A DNA stretch of 64,000 nt from Exiguobacterium marinum DSM 16307 (GCF_000620845.1 NZ_KK211189.1:1751662-1815661); one strand, 5' to 3'; positions 23,635 to 33,296 are shown, counted from the first letter of the stretch. Translations and numbers: made by a program. Notes: generated by a model not told the origin, from the sequence alone.

Positions 23635-25602
23635 ATGTCAACAGATCTATTTAATTACAATGAAGACGCCATCCAGGTGCTCGAAGGACTCACGGCCGTA
23701 CGGAAACGACCGGGGATGTACATCGGGTCAACCGACCATCGCGGGCTTCACCATCTCGTCTATGAGATTGTCGACAACGCGATCGATGAGGCGCTCGCTG
23801 GTTTTGGCGGTCAAATCGATGTGACGATCCACAAGGATGATGCGATCACGGTTCGTGACCACGGACGAGGTATGCCGACAGGGATGCACGCTTCAGGAAA
23901 GCCGACACCCGAAGTCATCTTCACGGTTCTACATGCCGGCGGTAAGTTCGGTCAAGGTGGTTATAAGACGTCAGGCGGACTCCATGGAGTCGGTGCCTCG
24001 GTCGTCAACGCTCTCTCGAGCAAGGTCATCGTGACGATTTATCGAGACGGCAAAGTGTTTGAGCAGACATTCGCTGACGGCGGTGTGCCTCAAACGACTC
24101 TGATTGAAACAGGAAAGACACGCCAGACCGGGACGAGCGTCTATTTCAAACCGGATGTAACCATCTTCTCGACAACGACTTACAATTATGACACACTCGC
24201 CGAACGTCTACGTGAATCGGCTTTCCTTTTAAAAGGGTTGACGATCACGCTCACAGATGAGCGTGCTGATAAGCAAGAAACGTTCCATTACGAGGAAGGG
24301 ATTGCAGAGTTCATTCAATATTTGAATGACGATAAGGCAACACTCCATCCGATCGTCTACTTCGAAGGGACGGAGAACGAGATTGAAATCGAGCTCGCGT
24401 TCCAGTTCACGGACGCCTATTCCGAGAACGTCCTCTCCTTCGTCAACAACGTCCGAACACGGGATGGTGGGACACATGAAATCGGTGCCAAGACGGCAAT
24501 GACCCGAATCATGAACGAGTATGCGCGGAAGAACGGATTACTCAAAGAGAAGGACAAGAATCTAGACGGCGGTGATGTCCGCGAAGGGCTCACGCTCATC
24601 GTATCGGTCCGAATCCCTGAGGAGTTCCTCCAGTTCGAGGGACAGACAAAGTCGAAACTCGGTTCACCAGAAGCCCGCGCGAGCGCGGACAGCGTCATGG
24701 CGAAGCAGTTGACGATTTTCTTAGAAGAGAACCCGCAGATGGCGACGATGCTCATCAAAAAGGCGATTCGTGCGGCCCAGGCACGCGAGGCGGCTCGTAA
24801 AGCCCGTGAAGAGGCCCGTAACGGCAAGAAAAAGAAACGTTCGAGCATTTTGAATGGAAAATTGACACCGGCGACCTCGAAAAATGCAGCAAAGAATGAG
24901 CTCTTCCTCGTCGAGGGGGATTCGGCCGGTGGTTCAGCTAAACAAGGGCGCGATCGTACGTTCCAAGCCATCCTCCCGCTACGCGGGAAGGTCATCAATT
25001 CGGAGAAATCGAAACTCCAGGACATCATGAAGAATGAAGAAATCAATACAATCATTCATGCGATCGGCGCCGGAGTCGGACACGATTTCGAGTTGGACGA
25101 CTGTAATTTTGATAAGGTCATCATCATGACGGATGCCGATACGGACGGTGCACACATCCAAGTGCTCCTCCTTACATTCTTCTTCCGTTATATGCGCCCG
25201 CTCGTCGAGGCGGGTCGCGTGTTCGTCGCCTTGCCACCGCTCTATCGCATCTCAAAAGGGAAAGGCAAGTCCGAACAGTTCGATTATGCCTGGGACGAAG
25301 AAGCGCTCGAGAAGCTCGTCAAGGTGTATAAGAAAGGCTACATCCTCCAACGCTATAAAGGTCTCGGTGAGATGAACGCGGACCAGCTTTGGGAGACGAC
25401 GATGAACCCGGACACGCGTACGCTCATCCGGGTCACAGTCGACGATGCTACCGTCGCGGACAAGCGTGTCTCGGTCTTGATGGGTGACAACGTCACGCAC
25501 CGGCGTGAGTGGATCGAAGAGAACGTCGCCTTCGGACTCCAGGAAGATGATTCGATCATCGCCAATGAACATGTGACTAAAGCGATTGAGGAAGTGATGT
25601 AA
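23635..25602 (+). CDS. parE: DNA topoisomerase IV subunit B
   Basis: 655 residues, the normal ParE length. ATPase (GHKL) domain with VDNAIDEALAG, DHGRGMPTGMH and GGLHGVGASVVNALS; transducer; TOPRIM with EGDSAGGSAKQGRDR and DADTDGAHI; closing PLRGKVINSEKS and RYKGLGEMNADQLWETTMNP. With ParC it decatenates daughter chromosomes. ATG 23635 follows GAGGTGA; the frame opens 24 codons earlier without reason to use it. Read as ParE rather than GyrB from the ParE-type neighbourhood (CoA-binding gene upstream, parC downstream). Confidence 0.95.
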   Translation: MSTDLFNYNEDAIQVLEGLTAVRKRPGMYIGSTDHRGLHHLVYEIVDNAIDEALAGFGGQIDVTIHKDDAITVRDHGRGMPTGMHASGKPTPEVIFTVLHAGGKFGQGGYKTSGGLHGVGASVVNALSSKVIVTIYRDGKVFEQTFADGGVPQTTLIETGKTRQTGTSVYFKPDVTIFSTTTYNYDTLAERLRESAFLLKGLTITLTDERADKQETFHYEEGIAEFIQYLNDDKATLHPIVYFEGTENEIEIELAFQFTDAYSENVLSFVNNVRTRDGGTHEIGAKTAMTRIMNEYARKNGLLKEKDKNLDGGDVREGLTLIVSVRIPEEFLQFEGQTKSKLGSPEARASADSVMAKQLTIFLEENPQMATMLIKKAIRAAQAREAARKAREEARNGKKKKRSSILNGKLTPATSKNAAKNELFLVEGDSAGGSAKQGRDRTFQAILPLRGKVINSEKSKLQDIMKNEEINTIIHAIGAGVGHDFELDDCNFDKVIIMTDADTDGAHIQVLLLTFFFRYMRPLVEAGRVFVALPPLYRISKGKGKSEQFDYAWDEEALEKLVKVYKKGYILQRYKGLGEMNADQLWETTMNPDTRTLIRVTVDDATVADKRVSVLMGDNVTHRREWIEENVAFGLQEDDSIIANEHVTKAIEEVM

Positions 25603-25604
25603 CG

Positions 25605-28010
25605 ATGTCGACGATTCAACACATTTTAAACTTATCTCTCGAACAGGTCGTTGGTGACCGGTTCGGGCGTTATTCGAAATATATCATTCAAGACCGTGCC
25701 TTGCCGGACGCGCGAGACGGGCTCAAGCCTGTACAGCGCCGGATTCTATATGCGATGCACCATGAAGGGAATACGAACGACAAACCGTACCGGAAGTCTG
25801 CGAAGACGGTCGGGAACGTCATCGGGAACTATCACCCGCACGGTGACTCGTCCGTCTATGAGGCGATGGTACGTCTCTCTCAGGACTGGAAACTCCGTTA
25901 TCCACTCATCGACATGCATGGGAACAACGGGTCGATGGATGGTGACCCGGCAGCGGCCATGCGTTATACGGAAGCGCGTCTCTCTAAGATTGCGGGGGTC
26001 ATGCTGACGTCGATCGCGAAGAATACGGTCGACTATACGCCGAACTTTGACGACTCGACGGAAGAGCCGCTCGTCTTGCCGTCACTCCTCCCGAACTTGC
26101 TCATGAACGGGACGACAGGAATTTCAGCCGGTTATGCGACGGAAATCCCGCCCCATAACTTGACGGAAGTCCTCAACCTTGCCATCGCGCGCTTGAAAGG
26201 ACAGGTCGATAACGCTAAAGACGCGCTCGAGTACGTCGCAGGTCCTGATTTCCCGACCGGAGGGACGGTTATGGGGAAAGACGGCATCCTAAAGGCGTTC
26301 GAGACCGGTAAAGGTAAGGTCATCATCCGGGCAAAGTCCGAGATTGAGAAATTAAAAGGTGGCCGTGAGCAGATCACAATCACAGAACTCCCGTATGAAG
26401 TGAACAAGGCGAACCTCGTCAAAAAGATGGAAGAGCTTCGTCTCGATAAAAAGGTCGAAGGCGTCGCGGAAGTCCGTGACGAGACGGATCGGACAGGCCT
26501 TCGGGTCGTCATCGAATTGAAGAAAGAAGCGGACGCGGAAGGTGTCCTTCACTTCTTCTTGAAGCATACGGACCTGCAGCTCGCTTATAACTACAACATG
26601 GTCTCCATCGTGCACCGGACCCCGAAACAGATGGGCATCATCCCAATCATCGATGCCTATTTGAAGCACGTCGAAGAAGTCGTGACACGCCGGACGACGT
26701 TCGAGCTTGAACAGGCGAAGAAACGCGCCGAAATCGTCGACGCCTTGGAACAAGCCATCTCCGTCCTCGATGAGACGCTTGAATTGATCCGTTCCGCCAA
26801 AGACAAAGCGGACGCGAAGAAGAAACTGATGGAGCGGTTCTCATTCACAGAACGGCAAGCAGAAGCCGTCGTCATGCTCCAATTGTATCGACTCACGAAT
26901 ACGGACATCGTCGAGTTGCAAAAAGAAGCGAAGGTGCTCCAAAAAGAGATTGCTCGCCTCTCGAACATCCTTGAGGTGGACGCGACGAAACGGAAACTGA
27001 TCGTGAAAGAACTTACGGCGTTACGTGATGAGTTCGGGGATGGCCGTCGTTCAATCATCGAGTCAGAAGTCGAGGAATTGAAACTGAAGACGGAAGTCAT
27101 GATCGCTGTCGAAGAGACGATGGTCTTCGTCAGCCGCGATGGGTATGTCAAGCGTGCCTCGATGCGCTCGTACGGGGCGTCGAGTGACGTCTTGCCAGAG
27201 ATGAAAGAGAAGGATCGTCCTCTTCTGACGACACAGGCGATGACAACGGACCATTTGCTCGTATGGACAAACAAAGGAAGCTATCTCCTCATTCCGATCC
27301 ACCAGATCCCAGAATCAAAGTGGAAGGATGCTGGGCAACATGTCGCCAACCTCGTTCCAATCGAAGGGGAGCAGGTCATCTCGGCAGACGTCGTCTCGAC
27401 GTTCGAAACAGATGCCCATTGCCTCTTCGTGACGAAAGACGGGATGGTCAAGCGTACGCCGTTACGTGACTATGACGCGCAGCGGAAATCGAAACCGCTC
27501 ATGGCCTTGAAACTGAAAAGTGACGATGAGGTCGTCTTCGCCGGAATTAGCGACGGTCCTGGACAGTTGTTCCTCGTCTCAGAGCGTGGATATGGACTCT
27601 GGTTCAAAGAAGATGATGTTCCAGTCGTCGGACAGCGGGCGGCGGGCGTAAAAGCCATGAATTTGAAAGACGGTGACGTCGTCTCCGATGCCTTCTCATT
27701 CTTCACACCACCGCTGTTCGTCCTCGTGACGCAACGGGGAGCGGTCAAGAAGATGAAACTCGAAGACCAGTTCGACTGTACGAACCGCAACCTTCGCGGA
27801 ACGATGCTCATTCGTGAGGTCAAATCGAAACCGCATCAAATCCGTCGTGCGCTCCCGGTACATGGGGATGAGACGCTTCATATCGTCGGTAAAGAAAAAG
27901 TGAAAGAAGTGAGCACCAAAACCCTTACGCTACTCGATCGCTATGCCAATGGGTCATTCGTCTTTGACGAAGATTCGTTCGGCGAGATTGAAGATGTGTA
28001 TCTCGATTAA
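25605..28010 (+). CDS. parC: DNA topoisomerase IV subunit A
   Basis: 801 residues. Winged-helix/tower breakage-reunion half with YHPHGDSSVYEAMVRLSQ and catalytic Tyr121 in AAAMRYTEARLS; C-terminal beta-pinwheel with repeated blades (VFVSRDGYVKRAS, LFVTKDGMVKRTP, VLVTQRGAVKKMK). The quinolone-resistance positions are the wild-type Ser82 and Glu86 (Staphylococcus GrlA 80/84). Starts two bases after the parE stop, so the subunits are coupled. Confidence 0.95.
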   Translation: MSTIQHILNLSLEQVVGDRFGRYSKYIIQDRALPDARDGLKPVQRRILYAMHHEGNTNDKPYRKSAKTVGNVIGNYHPHGDSSVYEAMVRLSQDWKLRYPLIDMHGNNGSMDGDPAAAMRYTEARLSKIAGVMLTSIAKNTVDYTPNFDDSTEEPLVLPSLLPNLLMNGTTGISAGYATEIPPHNLTEVLNLAIARLKGQVDNAKDALEYVAGPDFPTGGTVMGKDGILKAFETGKGKVIIRAKSEIEKLKGGREQITITELPYEVNKANLVKKMEELRLDKKVEGVAEVRDETDRTGLRVVIELKKEADAEGVLHFFLKHTDLQLAYNYNMVSIVHRTPKQMGIIPIIDAYLKHVEEVVTRRTTFELEQAKKRAEIVDALEQAISVLDETLELIRSAKDKADAKKKLMERFSFTERQAEAVVMLQLYRLTNTDIVELQKEAKVLQKEIARLSNILEVDATKRKLIVKELTALRDEFGDGRRSIIESEVEELKLKTEVMIAVEETMVFVSRDGYVKRASMRSYGASSDVLPEMKEKDRPLLTTQAMTTDHLLVWTNKGSYLLIPIHQIPESKWKDAGQHVANLVPIEGEQVISADVVSTFETDAHCLFVTKDGMVKRTPLRDYDAQRKSKPLMALKLKSDDEVVFAGISDGPGQLFLVSERGYGLWFKEDDVPVVGQRAAGVKAMNLKDGDVVSDAFSFFTPPLFVLVTQRGAVKKMKLEDQFDCTNRNLRGTMLIREVKSKPHQIRRALPVHGDETLHIVGKEKVKEVSTKTLTLLDRYANGSFVFDEDSFGEIEDVYLD

Positions 28011-28019
28011 TCAAATTAG

Positions 28020-28059
28020 GTCTGTGGGTCGGCGACTATGCCACTCACAGACTTTTTTT
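28020..28059 (+). terminator. Terminator of parE-parC
   Basis: GTCTGTG and CACAGAC with an inner GGC/GCC stem, then seven T. Confidence 0.85.
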
Positions 28060-28164
28060 GTGAATTCATTGCGCCTGACTGTTTCAAGGGAATGTAAAAA
28101 CCAAAAAGGAAGAATGCCTCGATTTGCCGAAAGAACATATAAGACAAAAGATAGGGGGATCTAT

Positions 28165-28782
28165 ATGTCTCAATGGCTGACGTGGGCAAAACGGATTCAG
28201 GCGCTGTCTCAGGCCGGTCTTACGTTCACACATGATCAATTTGACCGAGAACGGTATGAAGAGTTGCAGGAAATCGCAAGAGAAATGTTCGAACGTCATT
28301 CCGACTTATCGAATGATGCCATCTTACAACTGACGCATGTGAACGGTTATCCGACACCGAAGCTTGATGTACGTGGTGTGGTCTTTAAAGATGATCGACT
28401 ATTGCTCGTCAAGGAGCGGTCAGACGGATTATGGACCTTACCAGGTGGATTCTGTGAAGTAAATCGTTCTCCTGCGACGAATATCATTAAAGAAGTGGAA
28501 GAAGAGGCTGGTTTGGATGTGATTCCTGTGCGTCTACTCGCGTTGTTCGATATGCACGAACATCCCCATCCGCCACTTTCCGAGCATTACTATAAACTCT
28601 TTATCGAGTGTGCGCTGATCGGTGACGGAGAGGGGGTTGCTGGCATTGAGACGAGCGACGTCGGTTTCTTTGAGCGTGACCATTTACCGGAACTCTCTCT
28701 TGCCCGAAATACGATTGAACAGATTCATATGTGCTTCGATGCGCATTGGCAAGAAGAAGACTGGACCACTTTATTTGATTAG
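28165..28782 (+). CDS. Nudix hydrolase with N-terminal helper domain
   Basis: 205 residues: an N-terminal ~65-residue helical domain of the NUDIX_N_2 type, then a Nudix fold (GVVFKDDRLLLVKERSDGLWTLPGG). The Nudix box is slightly off: after GG the expected Glu of GX5E is Arg (GFCEVNR), while the metal-binding KEVEEEAG remains. Such proteins often hydrolyse ADP-ribose or nucleotide sugars. ATG 28165 has AGGGGG seven bases upstream; the open frame extends into parC but is not needed. First of a three-gene run with MBL and GNAT genes. Confidence 0.85.
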   Translation: MSQWLTWAKRIQALSQAGLTFTHDQFDRERYEELQEIAREMFERHSDLSNDAILQLTHVNGYPTPKLDVRGVVFKDDRLLLVKERSDGLWTLPGGFCEVNRSPATNIIKEVEEEAGLDVIPVRLLALFDMHEHPHPPLSEHYYKLFIECALIGDGEGVAGIETSDVGFFERDHLPELSLARNTIEQIHMCFDAHWQEEDWTTLFD

Positions 28783-28794
28783 GAGGTTTTTTCG

Positions 28795-29505
28795 ATGAAA
28801 GTAAGACGATACGGACATATCCATCAACTAACTTTTTACGCTCCCGTTCTGCCGATCAACGTTCAACTGTTTGAACATGACCTCGGTCTCGTCTTGATTG
28901 ATACGGCGCTGAAGCGGAACGCGACCGATATCCTGTCATATATCGCTGAGCTCGACAAGCCGCTCCTGGCGGTATTGTTGACGCATGCCCACGAAGACCA
29001 TGTCGGCGGGGTAGACATCATCAAAGCGGAACATCCGCTCGCCGAGCTCTTCATCTCCCGCCGTGATGCCCGTCTTTTGTCAGGAGACCGATCCCTTGAT
29101 GAGGGAGAACAGAGGAAAATTCGGGGGTCGTTACCGACGCTCCGCTCCACACCGGACACGTTACTCGAACCTGGTGAACGGCTATTCGGTCTACGTGTCC
29201 TTGATGCAGCGGGCCATACGCCAGGGTCTGTCGCCTATTATGACGAGACAAATCGGGTGCTATTCGCTGGAGATGCGTTTCAATCGCAAGGAGGGGCGGC
29301 GGTGGCGGGGGATGTTCGTCCATTGTTCCCACTTCCCGGACTTGCGACGTGGAACCGGACCGTTGCTGTCGAGAGCGCAGAACGGTTAGTGGATTTGGCA
29401 CCACTCCTCACATTCGTCGGACACGGTGCACCATTAAAAGGAACGCACCGCCTCTATTTGGCGCTGAAGCGGGCAGAACGGAAGCGGGCAAGAAAATTTA
29501 TCTGA
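28795..29505 (+). CDS. MBL-fold metallo-hydrolase
   Basis: 236 residues. Metal site THAHEDHVGG near residue 63, AAGHTPGSVAYY around 135, FAGDAF around 157 and the late His in FVGHGAPL, complete for a beta-lactamase-fold hydrolase. Substrate unknown (glyoxalase II or lactonase-like are possible). AGGAGG precedes the ATG. Twelve bases after the Nudix stop. Confidence 0.87.
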   Translation: MKVRRYGHIHQLTFYAPVLPINVQLFEHDLGLVLIDTALKRNATDILSYIAELDKPLLAVLLTHAHEDHVGGVDIIKAEHPLAELFISRRDARLLSGDRSLDEGEQRKIRGSLPTLRSTPDTLLEPGERLFGLRVLDAAGHTPGSVAYYDETNRVLFAGDAFQSQGGAAVAGDVRPLFPLPGLATWNRTVAVESAERLVDLAPLLTFVGHGAPLKGTHRLYLALKRAERKRARKFI

Positions 29506-29523
29506 TGACGGGAGGGGTAAGGC

Positions 29524-29976
29524 ATGCAGCTACAAGAAATCCCGATCAAACAATTTGATCAAGCCCAGCAGATGCTTGAGATACAACGAAATGCCTATGC
29601 TGTGGAAGCGGAATTGCTAGGGTTTGATGAGATACCGGCTCGATATGAGACAATCGACGTGATACAAAACTTACCAGGTACGAGCTACGGATTGTACATC
29701 GAGGAGCGGTTGATTGGATTCGTGACTTACGAGGCATCAGAAAAAACCGTAGAAATCACAAAACTGTGCATTGATCCGACATATTTTCGATCGAGGCTGG
29801 CCACGACGTTACTTGATCATGTACTAAGCGTTCATGAAGGTCGACTTGTTTATGTGCATACCGGTAAACATAATGGACCGGCAAAACGTCTTTACACGAA
29901 GCTCGGATTCGAACCGAGTGCTGAATTTGAACCAGAACCGAGTGTCACATTGATCCGATTTACGCATACGTCTTAA
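29524..29976 (+). CDS. GNAT family N-acetyltransferase
   Basis: 150 residues with the acetyl-CoA fold: LIGFVTYEASEKTVEITKLCIDPTYFRSRLATTLLDHVL (given in pieces: strand 4 EITKLCI, pyrophosphate loop near RSRLATTL) and KHNGPAKRLYTKLGFEPS near the end. The loop departs from the common RGxGxG. Substrate unknown. GGGAGGGG before the ATG; last gene of the Nudix-MBL-GNAT run. Confidence 0.82.
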   Translation: MQLQEIPIKQFDQAQQMLEIQRNAYAVEAELLGFDEIPARYETIDVIQNLPGTSYGLYIEERLIGFVTYEASEKTVEITKLCIDPTYFRSRLATTLLDHVLSVHEGRLVYVHTGKHNGPAKRLYTKLGFEPSAEFEPEPSVTLIRFTHTS

Positions 29977-29984
29977 CAATCAAT

Positions 29985-30089
<105 letters not shown>

Positions 30090-30102
30090 GCATTGAAGTT
30101 CC

Positions 30103-30522
30103 CTATTCCTTAAAAACCTTGTACCAGTACAAAGTCAACTCGATCTGCAGACCCTCGTATTGTTTGATCGTGTCGACTCCTTCAAGTTGGAATCCCTCTT
30201 TTTCATAAAAGCGACACGTAATGAGGTTATCGTACTGCGCCTCAAGCGACTATCCGATTTTAGCTCAATGTTCGGTCGAGACGAGCAACACTCGTCCTAC
30301 ACCGCGCTTACGATGTGTTTAACGGGCCGCGATTTATTCAGTGTATGCGAATCGAGACCAATCTATTACGAGTCGAATTTTTCCGATGTAGTTATCTCCG
30401 CCCATCGCTAAAAAAATGATGCGACTGTCATGTTCGATATATTGTTTCCAGTCTAATCGATCGTAAAGAAATGTAACTTCCTTATCTGATTCTTCGACAT
30501 GTGTATATCGTCTAACTTTTAT
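30103..30522 (-). pseudogene. Degenerate GNAT acetyltransferase
   Basis: One minus-strand frame still reads like a GNAT protein: VTFLYDRLDWKQYIEHDSRI, GGDNYIGKIRLVIDWSRFAY, then KRGVGRVLL, and near the end LITCRFYEKEGFQLEGVDT followed by YEGLQIELTLYWYK. It is broken by at least four in-frame stops (after AYTE, after AAR, after TEH and after KIG) and the start codon position reads ATA. The LxTCRFYEKxGF ending recalls streptothricin-type or related acetyltransferases. Its terminator is intact. Dead gene, not a single-base error. Confidence 0.75.
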
Positions 30523-30615
30523 GTTAGTTTATCACCTGTTTCATAAATAGTTTTTCTCTGTATTAATGAAATGAATTTGGCATTCAATAGAATGATAGCG
30601 CTTCATGAATATACG

Positions 30616-30643
30616 TTTCAAAAAAATTATGAAACTGTATAAA
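30616..30643 (+). promoter_or_regulatory. Promoter of the ABC importer genes
   Basis: TTTCAA, 16 bases, TATAAA, about 75 bases before the GTG start of the binding protein. Matches sigma-A at 4 and 5 of 6 positions. Confidence 0.45.
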
Positions 30644-30718
30644 CTAATCTTCACAGTTGCTAGACCGCTGAAGTCATGCTATTTTTAGACAGATGAAACA
30701 TCTTAAGGAGGAACTCTT

Positions 30719-31567
30719 GTGAAACGAACGACAAAAGGTTTGGCAGCAACTTTATTTTTAGCAATCCCGCTTGCCGCTTGTGGTGATGATAGCACGAATC
30801 AAGCAGACATGACACCGTGGGAAGAGATTCAGGAAGAAGGGACATTGACAGTCGGGACTGCCGGCACCCTCTACCCCGCTTCTTTCCGTGAAGAAGAGAG
30901 CGATATGTTGACAGGGTTTGACGTTGAACTCATGAAAGAGATTGGGAATCGTCTCGACCTCGAGATCGAGTTCAAAGAAATGGCGTTTGACAATATGTTG
31001 ACGGGCGTTCAAAACGGACAAATCGACATCGCAGCAAACGATATCTCCGTCACCGAAGACCGTAAAGAAAAATTTGCTTTCTCAAAACCGTATAAGTATA
31101 CGTACGGGACTGCCATCGTTCGTAAGAGCGACCTATCTGGAATCGAATCACTCGAAGACTTGAAAGGCAAAAGAGCTGCTGGCGAAGCGACGACTGTCTT
31201 CATGGACGTAGCACGTGAATATGGAGCAGAAGAAGTGATTTATGACAACGCGACGAACGACCAGTATTTGCGTGACGTCTCGACAGGACGTACCGATGTC
31301 ATCTTGAACGATTACTATCTTCAGACGCTTGCTCTTGCTTTCTTCCCTGAGTTTGATATTACAATTCACCCGGATATCGCCTACAACCCACAAGAAGTCG
31401 CATTCTTGATGGATAATGAAAACGACGAGCTCCAAGAGAACATCGACCGTGTCATGGATGAGATGCTTGAAGACGGTACGGTCAAAGAATTGTCTGAGCA
31501 ATTCTATAACGGTGCGGATGTCTCGGTTGAGCCCGACGTAGACGCAACAATCGTCGAAACGAAGTAA
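30719..31567 (+). CDS. Amino-acid ABC transporter substrate-binding lipoprotein
   Basis: 282 residues with lipoprotein signal (MKRTTKGLAATLFLAIPLAAC; Cys21). The mature protein is a type II periplasmic-binding fold: GTLTVGTAGTLYPASF, LTGFDVELMKEIGNRL, NGQIDIAANDISVTEDRKEKFAFS and DLKGKRAAGEATTVF are standard for polar amino-acid/cystine binding proteins. GTG start eight bases after AAGGAGGA. Followed by its permease gene; no ATPase gene follows. Confidence 0.9.
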   Translation: MKRTTKGLAATLFLAIPLAACGDDSTNQADMTPWEEIQEEGTLTVGTAGTLYPASFREEESDMLTGFDVELMKEIGNRLDLEIEFKEMAFDNMLTGVQNGQIDIAANDISVTEDRKEKFAFSKPYKYTYGTAIVRKSDLSGIESLEDLKGKRAAGEATTVFMDVAREYGAEEVIYDNATNDQYLRDVSTGRTDVILNDYYLQTLALAFFPEFDITIHPDIAYNPQEVAFLMDNENDELQENIDRVMDEMLEDGTVKELSEQFYNGADVSVEPDVDATIVETK

Positions 31568-31574
31568 GGTCGAC

Positions 31575-32273
31575 ATGTCGTTCTCAGATATCAAGTGGGA
31601 CGCTATCTTTGACGTAGACCTAGCCATAGAATCGTTCCCTTATTTATTGGGTGGGCTCCCGAATACGATTTGGATCTCATTCGTCAGTATGTTTTTCGGT
31701 CTCGTGCTCGGTCTCGTTTTGGCATTAGGAAAGTTGTCTCCGACGCGTCTCCTTCGCTATCCATCAACATTTTATATCTCGTTCATGCGTGGCGTGCCCA
31801 TCTTGATTATCTTGTTCATCCTTTATTCGGGTTTCCCGTTCATCGGGATCGAGTTCGCCGCTTTGACGGCAGCGATTCTCGGGTTCAGTTTGAACTCTGC
31901 CGCCTATATCGCTGAGATCATCCGCTCTTCGATTCGCGCGGTCGATTCAGGACAAGTTGAGGCGGCACGTTCGCTCGGGATGGGAAGATGGTTGACATTG
32001 AAAGGTGTCGTCTTGCCGCAGGCGACACGGATCGCCCTCCCCCCGCTTTCGAACGTCTTTCTCGATTTAATCAAAGCGAGTTCACTCGCCGCAATGATCA
32101 CAGTACCTGAGATTTTTAACAAGGCCAAGATTGTCGGTGGACGAGAGTTCGACTACATGACGGTCTATATCGTCGTGGCATTGATTTACTGGGCGATCTG
32201 TACGTTCATGTCATTTTTTCAGGAATGGCTCGAACGTCATTTTGAACGATACTTAGATTCTCCGAAACGTTGA
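31575..32273 (+). CDS. Amino-acid ABC transporter permease
   Basis: 232 residues, five or six helices of the HisM/GlnP type: MRGVPILIILFILYSGFP, SAAYIAEIIRSSIRAVDSGQ and the ATPase-contact EAA loop EAARSLGMGRWLTLKGVVLPQA. It would form a homodimeric channel for the preceding binding protein. Because no ATP-binding subunit gene lies next to it, it must borrow one encoded elsewhere. Ends at a terminator that overlaps the stop. Confidence 0.9.
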   Translation: MSFSDIKWDAIFDVDLAIESFPYLLGGLPNTIWISFVSMFFGLVLGLVLALGKLSPTRLLRYPSTFYISFMRGVPILIILFILYSGFPFIGIEFAALTAAILGFSLNSAAYIAEIIRSSIRAVDSGQVEAARSLGMGRWLTLKGVVLPQATRIALPPLSNVFLDLIKASSLAAMITVPEIFNKAKIVGGREFDYMTVYIVVALIYWAICTFMSFFQEWLERHFERYLDSPKR

Positions 32274-32302
32274 CTGACTGGCTCTGCCGGTCGGTCTTTT
32301 TT
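32273..32302 (+). terminator. Terminator after ABC permease gene
   Basis: ACTGACTGGC and GCCGGTCGGT (with G-T pairs) around TCT, then CTTTTTT. Confidence 0.78.
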
Positions 32303-32386
32303 AGTGAAATGGATTTTTGATACATCTCATGAAGTGATTATGCTATGATTTTCTTAATTATCAGAAAAATAATAGGGGGATTTTGA

Positions 32387-33295
32387 ATGAACCATCCATG
32401 GGTTTCACATTTGAATAATCAAATCATAGGTCAAGCGAAAGCCATCAAGCTCGCTTCGATTGCGTTACTATCGGGAGGCCACGTCTTACTTGAAGATCGT
32501 CCCGGTACGGGGAAGACGACACTCGCCCGTAGCTTGGCAAGCTCCATCTCGGCTACGTTTCAACGTGTACAGTGTACTCCGGACACATTACCAAGCGATA
32601 TTTTAGGGATGGAATTGTTCAATCCGACGACAGGAACGTTTGAACGTCGGACGGGACCGATCTTCACTTCGATTTTACTCGTCGATGAGATCAACCGGAC
32701 GACACCACGTACACAATCCGCGTTGCTCGAGGCCATGCAGGAACGTCAAGTGACACTCGGGGAAGTGTCACTCAAGTTACCTGATCCTTTCTTCATGATC
32801 GCCACACAAAACCCGTTTGACGGTCAAGGAACGTTCCCGCTTCCGCAAGCTCAATTGGACCGTTTCTTATTCAAGTTGACACTCGCCCCGCTTTCGAGAG
32901 ATTCCGAGCGGCGCTTGATTCGCAATGAGCACCTCGCTACCGAATCCTTCTCACTGCAACCGGACGAACTGTTGAACATGCAGCAAGAAGTACGAGATGT
33001 CCGATTCCACGAGGCGATGGAAGATTACTTGCTTGATTTGATGGAGTCACTTCGTCACCATCGCGACGTCGAGGTCGGGCCAAGTCCACGAGCGACGCTT
33101 GCGTACACAATGGCAGCCCGTGCGCATGCCTATATGGAAGGTCGAGACTATGTCTCTCCGGAAGATATTCGGGCACTCGCGCTTCCGATTTTAGGGCACC
33201 GGATCGTCTTGACGGTCGAAGCGTCGCTAAAGACGAATCCGTCAAAGTTGATCAAATCTGTACTCGAGACCATCCCGGTCCCTTCAGAGGTGTAA
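32387..33295 (+). CDS. MoxR family AAA ATPase
   Basis: 302 residues. Walker A LEDRPGTGKTTLARS, Walker B ILLVDEINRTTPRTQSALLEAMQE, sensor ATQNPFDGQGTFPLPQAQLDRF, sensor 2 in SPRATLAYTMAARAHA. MoxR ATPases act as chaperones that assemble or activate partner proteins, usually with the DUF58 protein encoded next. An extended -10 (TGCTATGAT at 32341-32349) is a likely promoter element. First gene of a three-gene operon. Confidence 0.93.
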   Translation: MNHPWVSHLNNQIIGQAKAIKLASIALLSGGHVLLEDRPGTGKTTLARSLASSISATFQRVQCTPDTLPSDILGMELFNPTTGTFERRTGPIFTSILLVDEINRTTPRTQSALLEAMQERQVTLGEVSLKLPDPFFMIATQNPFDGQGTFPLPQAQLDRFLFKLTLAPLSRDSERRLIRNEHLATESFSLQPDELLNMQQEVRDVRFHEAMEDYLLDLMESLRHHRDVEVGPSPRATLAYTMAARAHAYMEGRDYVSPEDIRALALPILGHRIVLTVEASLKTNPSKLIKSVLETIPVPSEV

Positions 33296-33296
33296 C

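Noticed and set aside
24417-25055. 212-codon antisense ORF inside parE
   Set aside because: Shadow of a highly conserved gene on the other strand; Ser/Arg-rich low-quality translation and no ribosome site.
26657-27274. 205-codon antisense ORF inside parC
   Set aside because: Opposite strand of conserved parC; composition is that of a mirror frame.
30160-30411. 83-codon plus-strand ORF opposite the dead acetyltransferase
   Set aside because: The minus strand has GNAT-like text there; this one is its shadow.
30594-30610. cre-like site before the ABC binding protein
   Set aside because: The half-sites are out of register with the CcpA consensus and lack the final CA.
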